Notes under the pieces: model-generated
Database searches by the model: none
Told to the model about the DNA's origin: nothing
The model's input: the letters and a program-made list of their open reading frames with translations, nothing else
Origin: SKVL01 sp964559575
GTDB taxonomy: Bacteria; Patescibacteriota; Minisyncoccia; Phycocordibacterales; CSBR16-193
Reading direction: 5' to 3'
DNA length: 45,588 nucleotides
Assembly (NCBI GenBank): GCA_964559575.1
Contig: CAZLGQ010000002.1
Location: 1 to 45,588 of the forward strand
Shown: positions 23,508-31,271 of the stretch, piece by piece
How positions within the stretch are numbered: the first letter of the stretch is position 1
Layout: every line of letters starts with the position of its first letter
Translations under genes and position numbers: made by a program

Positions 23508-25175
23508 ATGAGAGATTTTGATTCAGAAAGAGTTACTTATATAGCGGAAACAGATTCTCGCAGTAAGCGAAAGGTTTTTGGTATTAAAAACAAAGACCGT
23601 TCTCGTCATATGTATGTTATAGGTAAGACCGGAATGGGGAAGTCTACTATTCTTGAGAATATGGCGGTTCAAGATATAAAAAACGGTGAAGGGTTGGCAT
23701 TTGTTGATCCTCATGGAAAGAGTGCCGATCTTCTTTTAGATTATATACCCAAAGAAAGAATAGGGGATGTGATATACTTTGCGCCTTTTGATACTGATTT
23801 CCCAATAGCTTTTAATGTCATGGAAGATATTGGTTATGATAAAAGGCATTTGGTTATGAGTGGATTAATGAGTGCTTTTAAAAAAATATGGGTTGATGCT
23901 TGGTCTCCAAGGATGGAGTATATTTTGGGAAATACTTTATTGGCACTTTTGGAATATCCTGATTCTACACTTTTAAGTATTAATAGAATGTTTTCTGATA
24001 AAGAGTATAGAAAATTGGTAGTTAATAATGTTACTGATAGTACGGTAAAAGCTTTTTGGGAAGAAGAATTTGCTCGTTATACCGACAGATTCGCCGCTGA
24101 AGCTACTCCGGCTATTCAAAACAAAGTGGGACAGTTTACTTCAAATCCCATAATCAGAAACATAATAGGTCAGCCGAAATCAAGTTTTAATTTAAGAGAT
24201 ATTATAGAAGAAAAGAAGATATTAATAATAAATCTTTCAAAAGGTAAGATAGGAGAAGCCAATGCTAATCTTTTGGGAAGTATGCTTATAACCAAACTGT
24301 ATCTTTCAGCTATGTCCAGAGCAGATATGGAGGAAAAAGATCTTAAAAAGGCACCGAACTTTTTTTTGTATGTGGATGAGTTCCAATCTTTTGCCAATGA
24401 ATCTTTTGCAGATATTTTATCTGAAGCCAGGAAGTATAAATTAAATCTCACAGTTGCTCATCAGTATATTGAACAGATGGCTGATGAGGTAAAAGAAGCG
24501 GTTTTTGGTAATATAGGAACCATGATCTCTTTTAGAGTGGGGGCTTATGATGCTGAGGTTTTAGAAAAGGAGTTTGCTCCTAAGTTTAGTGCGGAAGATC
24601 TGGTTAATTTGGGATTTGCTCAGATATATTTAAAACTTATGATAGATGGTGTCAGTTCAAATCCATTTTCAGCCAAAACTCTACCTCCAATAGAGTTACC
24701 GGAGGTTTCTTGGAGGAATGATATGGTAAATCACTCCAGAGAAAAATACTCCTATTCTAAAAAGGAAGTTGAAGAACATATAAAAAATTGGTACGAATCA
24801 AAAGTAAAAAACGAAGAAACAAATAAAAAAGAGAAAAGTGGCAAAAAGAAACCTTTTAATAAAAATTCTTTTATTAAAAAAAAGACACCTCCCCCTCAAG
24901 GTGACAGTGAAGAAGATGTTGGTGAAGAGTTAAAGAAGATCGTATCTAAAAAGAAAGAAGAAAGAAAAAATTCTTCTGATGATGAAGGAGGGGAAGATAG
25001 GGAAAAACTTCGTGAAGCTCTAAGTAGTCTTTCTCAAAAAAAAGTTTCTGAAAAAGAAGAAATTAAAGATAGATCAGATGAAAAATCAAAAGATGAGCAA
25101 AAGGATAAAAACAGTAGTAAAGTTGGTGAAGTATCTGAAGAAGAGTTGAGAAAAATTCTGGATGTAGATAATTAA
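23508..25175 (+). CDS. VirD4/TraD-like type IV coupling ATPase (lone)
   Basis: A 555-residue ATPase of the type IV secretion DNA-transfer (TraD/VirD4, TraG-D C-domain) group. Walker A is GKTGMGKST (39-47), the FVDPHGK segment follows, and Walker B is FFLYVDEFQSF with D290-E291; the ARKYKLNLTVAHQY block is typical of these motor proteins. After about residue 430 the sequence becomes a low-complexity tail of Lys, Glu and Ser. No N-terminal membrane helices are visible and no relaxase, VirB or pilus gene is nearby. Similar orphan ATPases are common in CPR genomes, where their role is unsettled (DNA uptake, pili or DNA movement). It sits between envelope genes and 12 bp before murB. Confidence 0.8.
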   Translation: MRDFDSERVTYIAETDSRSKRKVFGIKNKDRSRHMYVIGKTGMGKSTILENMAVQDIKNGEGLAFVDPHGKSADLLLDYIPKERIGDVIYFAPFDTDFPIAFNVMEDIGYDKRHLVMSGLMSAFKKIWVDAWSPRMEYILGNTLLALLEYPDSTLLSINRMFSDKEYRKLVVNNVTDSTVKAFWEEEFARYTDRFAAEATPAIQNKVGQFTSNPIIRNIIGQPKSSFNLRDIIEEKKILIINLSKGKIGEANANLLGSMLITKLYLSAMSRADMEEKDLKKAPNFFLYVDEFQSFANESFADILSEARKYKLNLTVAHQYIEQMADEVKEAVFGNIGTMISFRVGAYDAEVLEKEFAPKFSAEDLVNLGFAQIYLKLMIDGVSSNPFSAKTLPPIELPEVSWRNDMVNHSREKYSYSKKEVEEHIKNWYESKVKNEETNKKEKSGKKKPFNKNSFIKKKTPPPQGDSEEDVGEELKKIVSKKKEERKNSSDDEGGEDREKLREALSSLSQKKVSEKEEIKDRSDEKSKDEQKDKNSSKVGEVSEEELRKILDVDN

Positions 25176-25187
25176 TTAATGTGATCA

Positions 25188-26210
25188 ATGTTTTCTATTA
25201 AGGAGAATGTTTTATTGGATTCTTTTACAACTTTAGGTGTAGGAGGTCCGGCACGTTTTTTTGTGAGACTTTCTTCAGTTAATGATATTAAAAAAATTGA
25301 ATCTTTTGCTAAAGAAAAAAAATTACCTTTAACTTTTATAGGAGAAGGATCTAATGTATTTATACCTGATAAGGGTTTAGAGAGTGTTGTGGTTAAAATA
25401 GAAACAAAAGGGATGGAGTGGAGGGATATAGAAAATGATCAGGTAGAAGTAAAGGTTTCAGCGGGTGAGAACTGGGATTTTTTTGTTAAAGAAAGTGTTG
25501 ATAGAGGTTTATATGGTGCGGAAAATTTATCCGGTATACCCGGTACGGTGGGAGCAGCTCCGATTCAGAATATAGGTGCTTATGGAGTTGAGGTCTCTGA
25601 CATTATTTACAATTTAGAAGTATATGATCTGGTAAAAAAAGATTTTTTTATTTTTAAAAAAGAAGAGTGTGATTTTGATTACAGAGATAGTTTTTTTAAG
25701 AAAAAATCCGGACGTTTTTTGATAACATCGGTTACGATGCATCTCTCTAAGGTTCGTGATCTAAAATGTAATTATAAAGATCTGAAAGAAAAAGTGAACG
25801 GTTCTTTAAATAAATTAACAAGTTCTGATATACGAGATATTATTCTTGATATACGTTTTAATAAATTTCCTGATAAAGATATTTTAGGAAGTGCCGGTTC
25901 TTTTTTTAAAAATCCGATAATATCAAATTCTGATTTTGAAAAACTTAAGGAAAAATATCCTGAAATTCCTTTTTATACTATTGATAAAAGTTCTGTTAAA
26001 ATTCCTTTAGCTTGGATACTGGATAATGTTTTAAATCTTAAAGGTGTTAAGTATGGAAAGGTTGGTTTATTCAAATCACAACCTTTAGTATTGGTAGCAT
26101 ATAATAAAGCTACCGGTTTTGAAGTTAAAAAATTTGCTGAAAAAATTAAAAAAGAAGTTAAGGAAAAGACCGGTATTGATATTGAATATGAAGTTAATTT
26201 TTTATCATAA
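25188..26210 (+). CDS. murB: UDP-N-acetylenolpyruvoylglucosamine reductase MurB
   Basis: FAD enzyme making UDP-MurNAc. The 340-residue length and arrangement are those of type I MurB (E. coli 342). Visible are the N-terminal NTL-like segment (here DSFTTLGVGGPA), the FAD-binding GEGSNVFI, the GIPGTVGAAPIQNIGAYG block, the catalytic serine in GSAGSFFKNP, and the late Glu in the DIEYEV strand. With murC and murD it forms a dispersed mur group. The ATG at 25188 has no ribosome-binding sequence; a GTG-containing stretch upstream gives no better start. Confidence 0.94.
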   Translation: MFSIKENVLLDSFTTLGVGGPARFFVRLSSVNDIKKIESFAKEKKLPLTFIGEGSNVFIPDKGLESVVVKIETKGMEWRDIENDQVEVKVSAGENWDFFVKESVDRGLYGAENLSGIPGTVGAAPIQNIGAYGVEVSDIIYNLEVYDLVKKDFFIFKKEECDFDYRDSFFKKKSGRFLITSVTMHLSKVRDLKCNYKDLKEKVNGSLNKLTSSDIRDIILDIRFNKFPDKDILGSAGSFFKNPIISNSDFEKLKEKYPEIPFYTIDKSSVKIPLAWILDNVLNLKGVKYGKVGLFKSQPLVLVAYNKATGFEVKKFAEKIKKEVKEKTGIDIEYEVNFLS

Positions 26211-26317
26211 ATAACTGTCCACAGATTTTGTAAAAAAAAGTTGTAATAATATTTTTTTTGTAAGAAAATATAGGTAGGTCGTTAAGTTTTTATTAAAAAT
26301 AAAGATCTTAAAATTTT

Positions 26318-26521
26318 ATGCCTACCAAAAAAGGTCAAACAAAAAAAACCGCTGTAAAGAAAAGGATTGCAAAAAAAGCACCTGCTCGCAAAAAGGTCGC
26401 AAAAAAAACACCGGCTCGCAAAAAGGTTGCAAAAAAGGCACCGGCTCGCAAAAAGGTTGCAAAAAAGGCACCGGCTCGCAAAAAAGTTGCAAAAAAAGCT
26501 CCTGCTCGCAAAAGACGTTAG
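26318..26521 (+). CDS. Histone H1-like Lys/Ala/Pro repeat protein
   Basis: A 67-residue, extremely basic protein. After a short leader (residues 1-14) it is five decapeptide units of the KKVAKKAPAR type (residues 15-64) ending KRR. At DNA level these are 30-bp tandem repeats (26360-26509) that are nearly identical, units 3 and 4 almost perfectly so. The composition matches the tails of bacterial H1-like proteins (Hc1, AlgP, HupB tail), which bind DNA nonspecifically. It is followed at once by a strong terminator, so it is a single-gene unit. Long reading frames on the opposite strand are by-products of the repeat. DNA or RNA binding is inferred from composition only. Confidence 0.8.
   Translation: MPTKKGQTKKTAVKKRIAKKAPARKKVAKKTPARKKVAKKAPARKKVAKKAPARKKVAKKAPARKRR
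26360..26509 (+). repeat. Five 30-bp tandem repeats inside the H1-like gene
   Basis: Five in-frame units encode ten residues each; differences are mostly at third positions (GCA/GCT, CCG/CCT, GTC/GTT). Such an array is prone to unit gain or loss. Confidence 0.85.
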
Positions 26522-26546
26522 TATTTTTATATAATAAGAAGGGTTT

Positions 26547-26577
26547 GAAAAACCTGACATATACTGTCAGGTTTTTC
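26547..26577 (+). terminator. Intrinsic terminator after the H1-like gene
   Basis: Perfect 13-bp stem (26547-26559 with 26565-26577) with 5-nt loop and terminal T-run. The secA -35 box begins directly at its right edge. Confidence 0.88.
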
Positions 26578-26606
26578 TTGTTAAGCAATATATAAATATG
26601 TATACT
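26578..26606 (+). promoter_or_regulatory. Predicted secA promoter, decides the secA start
   Basis: TTGTTA (26578-26583) and TATACT (26601-26606) are exactly 17 bp apart. Transcription would start at about 26613, which is the ATG of the MEFIKKIFGD start. The ATG at 26598 lies inside the promoter and cannot be in the message. Confidence 0.6.
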
Positions 26607-26612
26607 TGTGCT

Positions 26613-29105
26613 ATGGAATTTATTAAAAAGATTTTTGGTGATGATTTTACAAGACCATTGAAAACTTATCGACCCACTGTTGATAAGATAAATGCTCTTG
26701 AAGAAACAGTAAGTGGTCTCTCTAATGAAGACCTTAGAGCTAAGACTGATGAATTTAAAAATAGGCTTTCTAAAAAAGAAACTTTGGATGATATTCTTCC
26801 TGAGGCTTTTGCTGTTGTAAGAGAAGTAGCAAAAAGAACTCTTTCACAGAGGCATTTTGATGTTCAACTCCTTGGAGGCATATCTTTACATAAAGGTACG
26901 GTAACTGAGATGAGAACCGGTGAAGGTAAAACGTTGGTAGCAACACTCCCGGTTTATTTAAATGCTCTTACAGGTAAAGGAGTTCATGTTGTTACTGTTA
27001 ATGATTATCTATCAAGGCGTGATGCTGTGTGGATGGGACAGATATATGATTTTTTAGGACTTTCTGTTGGTGTGATCACTCATGACTCTTCTTTTTTGTA
27101 TGATAATAAATATTTTGCTGAAAAGGATAAAGAAAGAGATGAGAAAGGATCTTTTAAAGTTATGGATGATTTTTTGGCTCCTTCATCTAGAGGTGAAGCT
27201 TATCAAGCAGATGTTACTTACGGTACGGATAATGAATTTGGGTTTGATTACTTAAGAGATAATACAGAAAAGAATGCTGATAATTTACGACAACGTGATT
27301 TTAATTTTGCTATTGTAGATGAGGTTGATTCTGTTTTGATAGATGAAGCCAGAACTCCTTTGATAATATCTGCACCTTCAAGTGAGGCGGAAGATTTTTA
27401 TAAAACTTTTGCCGGTATTGCCGCTCAGTTAAAAAACGAAGAGGACTATACAGTAGATGAAAAAACCCGTTCTGTAAGTTTAAGTCAAAAAGGTATTTCT
27501 AAGGCGGAAAAGTTTTTGGGAGTAGAAAATATATATACTGAAAAAGGTATAAAATATGTGCACCATTTAGAAACAGCAGCCAGAGCCAAAGCTCTGTTTC
27601 AAAAAGATACAGACTATGTAGTAAAAGAAGGTAGAGTTGTTTTAGTAGATCCTTTTACCGGTAGACTTCAATGGGGAAAACGAATGTCTGAAGGTCTTCA
27701 TCAAGCTATTGAGGCCAAGGAAGGATTGGAAGTTCAGAGAGAATCGCGTACCTTTGCTTCTGTTACGTATCAAAATTATTTCAGAATGTATCCGAAACTA
27801 TCAGGTATGACAGGAACAGCTGTCTCTTCGGCGGAAGAATTTTTAAAGGTTTACGGTTTACCTACTGTTTCTATTCCAACCAATAAAACACCTCAACGTA
27901 TTGATAAGAATGATCTTATTTTTCAAACCGAACAAGGTAAATTAAAAGCTGTTACTAAAAAAATAAAAGAACTAAATCAGAAAGGACAACCTGTTCTTAT
28001 TGGAACTGTTTCTATTGAAAAAAACGAATTAATGTCTGAGTTTTTAACCAGATATGGTGTACCTCATCAGGTTTTAAATGCAAAGAATCATGAAAAAGAA
28101 GGTGAGATAATAGCTCACGCGGGAGCTAAAGGAATGGTTACTATTGCTACTAATATGGCCGGTAGGGGGGTTGATATAAAATTGGGAGGAGTCAATTGCA
28201 AGGAAGAAGATTATGAAGAAGTTAGGTCTTTGGGAGGTTTATATATTATAGGTACGGAAAGACATGAAGCCAGACGTATTGATGATCAGCTTAGAGGAAG
28301 GTCCGGTCGTCAGGGAGATCCTGGTGAAACCAGATTTTATGTATCCTTGGAAGATACTTTAATGAGAGTTTTTGCTTCGGATACCATAAAAAATATGATG
28401 GGAACCTTTAAGATCCCTGAAGACCAACCTATAGAAAACAGATTTATAACAAGGTCTTTGGAAAAAGCTCAAGCAAAAATAGAGGGATTTCATTTTGATG
28501 CTCGTAAACAGATACTTAAGTATGATGATGTTTTAGATTACCAAAGACGTTCTGTTTATGATGAACGTAAAAAGGTTCTTTTGGGGGACAGGGAAAAAAT
28601 AAATACTTTTATAGATCAAGTTTATGAACAGATGAATTCAAAACAGAAGTCACTTTTTGATTCATTACGAGAAGATATGTCTGAAGATGTTTTTTATGAT
28701 TCAGTTAGGAGAGTTATATTACAAACTATAGATATACTGTGGATGGAACATTTAGAGATAATGAATCATACGCGTTCCAGCGTAAACCTTCGTGCTTATG
28801 GACAGAAAGATCCTTTGGTTGAGTATAAAAAAGAAGGACTTCGTCTGTTTAAAGAAATGAAAGAAACGGTAATTGAAGAAATTGCTACACTTTTACCTTA
28901 TATTACTGAAGGAGTAAAAACCGAAGAAAGTAGAAAGGGATTAAAAGAGATACATAAAGCAGGATCGGTCATGTCTTCTTCTGATAATACCAATGAGGTT
29001 GTTAACAGTACCAAACTTCGTAATGATAAAGGGGAAAAAGTTGGACGGAATGATCCATGTGTTTGTGGTTCCGGTAAGAAATACAAAAAATGTTGTGGAA
29101 AATAG
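26613..29105 (+). CDS. secA: Preprotein translocase ATPase SecA
   Basis: Motor ATPase that pushes preproteins through SecYEG. The start is taken at 26613 (N-terminus MEFIKKIFGD, typical of SecA) because the ATG 15 bp upstream overlaps the promoter; this gives 830 residues. Recognisable parts are Walker A in MRTGEGKTLVATLP, VNDYLSRRDA, YGTDNEFGFDYLRDN, the DEAD-like IVDEVDSVLIDEARTPLIIS, GRLQWGKRMSEGLHQA, IATNMAGRGVDIKLGG and the RGRSGRQGDPG motif. The zinc-binding SEC-C tail CVCGSGKKYKKCC is intact, so interaction with SecB-like factors or ribosomes is possible. It stands as a single-gene unit. Confidence 0.95.
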   Translation: MEFIKKIFGDDFTRPLKTYRPTVDKINALEETVSGLSNEDLRAKTDEFKNRLSKKETLDDILPEAFAVVREVAKRTLSQRHFDVQLLGGISLHKGTVTEMRTGEGKTLVATLPVYLNALTGKGVHVVTVNDYLSRRDAVWMGQIYDFLGLSVGVITHDSSFLYDNKYFAEKDKERDEKGSFKVMDDFLAPSSRGEAYQADVTYGTDNEFGFDYLRDNTEKNADNLRQRDFNFAIVDEVDSVLIDEARTPLIISAPSSEAEDFYKTFAGIAAQLKNEEDYTVDEKTRSVSLSQKGISKAEKFLGVENIYTEKGIKYVHHLETAARAKALFQKDTDYVVKEGRVVLVDPFTGRLQWGKRMSEGLHQAIEAKEGLEVQRESRTFASVTYQNYFRMYPKLSGMTGTAVSSAEEFLKVYGLPTVSIPTNKTPQRIDKNDLIFQTEQGKLKAVTKKIKELNQKGQPVLIGTVSIEKNELMSEFLTRYGVPHQVLNAKNHEKEGEIIAHAGAKGMVTIATNMAGRGVDIKLGGVNCKEEDYEEVRSLGGLYIIGTERHEARRIDDQLRGRSGRQGDPGETRFYVSLEDTLMRVFASDTIKNMMGTFKIPEDQPIENRFITRSLEKAQAKIEGFHFDARKQILKYDDVLDYQRRSVYDERKKVLLGDREKINTFIDQVYEQMNSKQKSLFDSLREDMSEDVFYDSVRRVILQTIDILWMEHLEIMNHTRSSVNLRAYGQKDPLVEYKKEGLRLFKEMKETVIEEIATLLPYITEGVKTEESRKGLKEIHKAGSVMSSSDNTNEVVNSTKLRNDKGEKVGRNDPCVCGSGKKYKKCCGK

Positions 29106-29292
29106 AATGTGAACTATATGGTTTTAAAATATCTTAGAGTTTGATACCTAAAATAGTTTCAGAATAAGAGTCAGTCTAACTCTTATTGGAATTAAAAAGA
29201 TATTTACTTTTAATTAAGTTAATATTTGGTTTTTTAAAAAATTTCGGCTGATCTGTTTTTGTTAGAGTAACTTTTTTAAAAATAATTAAGTA

Positions 29293-29323
29293 AAGGATAT
29301 TTGTGTTAAATATCCTTGGTTTT
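29293..29323 (+). terminator. Probable terminator downstream of secA
   Basis: 10-bp stem (29293-29302 with 29308-29317), 5-nt loop, then GG and a T-run. It lies about 190 bp beyond the secA stop, so it would give a long 3' untranslated region. Confidence 0.5.
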
Positions 29324-29471
29324 TAATTATGATAAGTTGTCAAAATTCTGTATAATTATTTTTTTAAAATACTTTTTGGGATAAGTGGGGGATTTTTAGA
29401 ATAGTAGTTTAATTATGATCGTAAAAAGTGTAGAAATAAAGATTTTTAAACAGAACAGTTTATTTTAAAAG

Positions 29472-29480
29472 TGGTATAAT
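29472..29480 (+). promoter_or_regulatory. Extended -10 promoter, leaderless start of the VTT gene
   Basis: TGG-TATAAT, a perfect extended -10, ends 7 nt before the ATG at 29488. No -35 box is seen. Confidence 0.6.
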
Positions 29481-29487
29481 CATAGTT

Positions 29488-30144
29488 ATGTTAACCGGTA
29501 TAATAAATTACTTAGAAGGAATAATAGAGTTTTTTGGTGTTTGGGGAGTATTTATAGCTTCATTTACAGAAGAGGTTATAGCTTTCTTACCTTCGCCGGT
29601 TATTATGACTGCTTCAGGTTTTTTTCTTTTAGACGGTCCGATTTCAGTTAGTTTTTTTATTTTTCTTTTTTTAATGATAGCCGTTCCTTATGCTATTGGT
29701 GTTACTTTAGGATCTTTTGTTTTTTATGGTCTATTATATTTTTGGGGGGAGAGTGCTATAACCAAATGGGGTAAGTTTTTTGGGGTAAGTTGGAATAGTA
29801 TAGAAAAAATAAGAGGAAAGATGAAAAACAATTACTGGGATGAGATCACTTTTATGTTTTTTAGAATAGTTCCCATAATTCCCAGTGCCGCTCTTGCTTC
29901 TGCTTGTGGTTTAATAAAAATGAAACCGATTAAATATACCATAATTACACTTTTTGGTGTTTCTATTCGTGCAAGTATATTTGCTTTTTTAGGTTTTTAT
30001 TTTGGTGAAACTTATCGCCAGTACGCAGAAGTGATGGCGGAAATAGAATCAATAGTAGGTTATACTTTTTTGTTTTTAGTTGTATTACTTTTGATCTTCG
30101 CTTTTATATATACACAACAGAAATATAAAAAGAATGTGTTATAA
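29488..30144 (+). CDS. DedA/VTT-domain membrane protein
   Basis: A 218-residue polytopic membrane protein of the VTT (DedA/SNARE-associated) group. Features are the N-terminal re-entrant segment with acidic residues (FTEEVIAFLPSPVIM), a long hydrophobic core, the FRIVPIIPSAALASACGLIKM motif matching the family's FxRxxPxxPxxxxxxxxG pattern, and a last helix before a basic end. Family members include lipid scramblase/flippase-type proteins, for example undecaprenyl-phosphate translocases, which would suit the nearby peptidoglycan genes, but the substrate is not known. The ATG follows a perfect extended -10 box; the stop overlaps the promoter of the next gene. Confidence 0.78.
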   Translation: MLTGIINYLEGIIEFFGVWGVFIASFTEEVIAFLPSPVIMTASGFFLLDGPISVSFFIFLFLMIAVPYAIGVTLGSFVFYGLLYFWGESAITKWGKFFGVSWNSIEKIRGKMKNNYWDEITFMFFRIVPIIPSAALASACGLIKMKPIKYTIITLFGVSIRASIFAFLGFYFGETYRQYAEVMAEIESIVGYTFLFLVVLLLIFAFIYTQQKYKKNVL

Positions 30145-30145
30145 T
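30137..30145 (+). promoter_or_regulatory. Extended -10 promoter of the AI-2E-family gene
   Basis: TGT-TATAAT overlaps the stop codon of the preceding gene and ends 19 nt before the ATG at 30165. Confidence 0.45.
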
Positions 30146-30164
30146 CAAGAACAAGTTTTGGTTC

Positions 30165-31232
30165 ATGTTAAACACCAATACACAACTTAAATTTTTTACT
30201 GTTTTTGCACTAACTGTTGCAATTCTAGCTTTTTTAATCGTACTGCCTTATTTACCGGCTTTATTTCTTTCGGTGATTTTTGTGGTGACCTTTATGCCGG
30301 TTCATGATCTTATTAAAAAAATATTTGGTAGGTATAAAAATCTAACCGCTTTTATTAGCACTTTTTTGGTTCTTTTGGTTATTTTTATTCCGGTTACTTT
30401 TTTTAGCTTTCTTGTTTTTCAAGAAGCTCGGGAAGTTTATGAAAGAGGTGTTGAGGATGCTTTTGCTTTAAGAACTTTGGACGGTTTTGTGGAATCGGTT
30501 GAAGTAAAAATTTCAGAAATTTTTCCGGGTGTAGAATTGGAGGTTCGTCAATATACCGAAATAGAATCTTTGGTTAAGCAGGGTCTAAAAACAATAGTTG
30601 ACTATTTTGATAGTATTTTTACGAGTTTTTTGAGGATAGGAATAAGTATATTTTTATCAGTTCTTTCTTTGTTTTATCTGTTTAGAGATAAAGATAGAGC
30701 TATCGTTGGGATAAAAAAGATCAGTCCATTAAAAAAAGAGTATAATGATATTATTTTTCAGAAAGTAACAAATGCTATTAATGCGGTAGTTCGAGGAAGG
30801 CTCTTGGTTGGAGTTATACAGGGTTTTGTAATTGGAATAGGATTCAGTCTTTTTGATCTTCCGAGCCCGGTTCTTTGGGGAATGGTAGCAGCGATTACTT
30901 CCATGCTTCCTATTGTAGGCCCTTTAATGATAGTCATCCCTACATCCATTATACTTTTTTTAAGTGGCTTTTTCTGGACTGCTATGGGAATTTTAGCTTG
31001 GGGTATTGTAGCTGTTATCGTAGTGGATGAGTATTTAGGTTCTGTTCTTATTGATCAACGTATGAATATACATCCATTACTTGTTTTAGTTTCGGTTATG
31101 GGAGGAATAAGCTTTTTTGGTGTAATAGGTTTTGTGGTTGGTCCAGTAATTTTGGCTTTATTTTTTGCTGTTTTGGAAATTTATTCACTTATCAACAACT
31201 TAGAGGAAAAAAAGACTGGTGACATAAATTAA
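30165..31232 (+). CDS. AI-2E family transporter (PerM/YdiK-like permease)
   Basis: A 355-residue membrane protein with about eight helices arranged as in the AI-2E transporter family: two or three N-terminal helices, a soluble stretch (about residues 85-145), then a C-terminal bundle with GRLLVGVIQGFVIGIGF, the MLPIVGPLMIVIP motif, DEYLGSVLIDQRMNIHPLLVLVSVMGG and GFVVGPVILALF. The family exports small molecules or ions; some members are Na+/H+ antiporters, and the autoinducer role is shown for few. No quorum-sensing gene is nearby. It is probably independently transcribed. Confidence 0.85.
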   Translation: MLNTNTQLKFFTVFALTVAILAFLIVLPYLPALFLSVIFVVTFMPVHDLIKKIFGRYKNLTAFISTFLVLLVIFIPVTFFSFLVFQEAREVYERGVEDAFALRTLDGFVESVEVKISEIFPGVELEVRQYTEIESLVKQGLKTIVDYFDSIFTSFLRIGISIFLSVLSLFYLFRDKDRAIVGIKKISPLKKEYNDIIFQKVTNAINAVVRGRLLVGVIQGFVIGIGFSLFDLPSPVLWGMVAAITSMLPIVGPLMIVIPTSIILFLSGFFWTAMGILAWGIVAVIVVDEYLGSVLIDQRMNIHPLLVLVSVMGGISFFGVIGFVVGPVILALFFAVLEIYSLINNLEEKKTGDIN

Positions 31233-31271
31233 AATAATGGTTATTATGAATAAAATTATTTTAAATTGAAT

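Larger units (their letters stand above)
29106..29487 (+). other. 382-bp gap after secA without a recognisable gene
   Basis: No plausible coding frame was found. It holds a 9-bp hairpin at 29163-29187 (AATAAGAGT/ACTCTTATT, 7-nt loop) with no T-run, a 10-bp hairpin at 29293-29317 (AAGGATATTT/AAATATCCTT, 5-nt loop) followed by TTTTT that looks like an intrinsic terminator, a TATAAT at 29351-29356, and the promoter of the next gene. A small RNA between 29351 and 29470 is possible but unsupported. Confidence 0.5.

Noticed and set aside
26360..26509. Possible CRISPR-like repeat array
   Set aside because: Units are directly adjacent without spacers, in frame and coding; there are no cas genes.
26282..26588. 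Two long minus-strand open frames rich in Phe, Cys and Leu
   Set aside because: They are the reverse reading of the 30-bp repeats of the H1-like gene and cross its terminator.
26598..26612. ATG at 26598 as secA start
   Set aside because: It lies within a well-spaced promoter; the ATG at 26613 gives the normal SecA N-terminus.
31266..31271. TTG as start of the glycosyltransferase
   Set aside because: An ATG two codons later gives the standard MKVLMFGWEFPP start; TTG is not needed.
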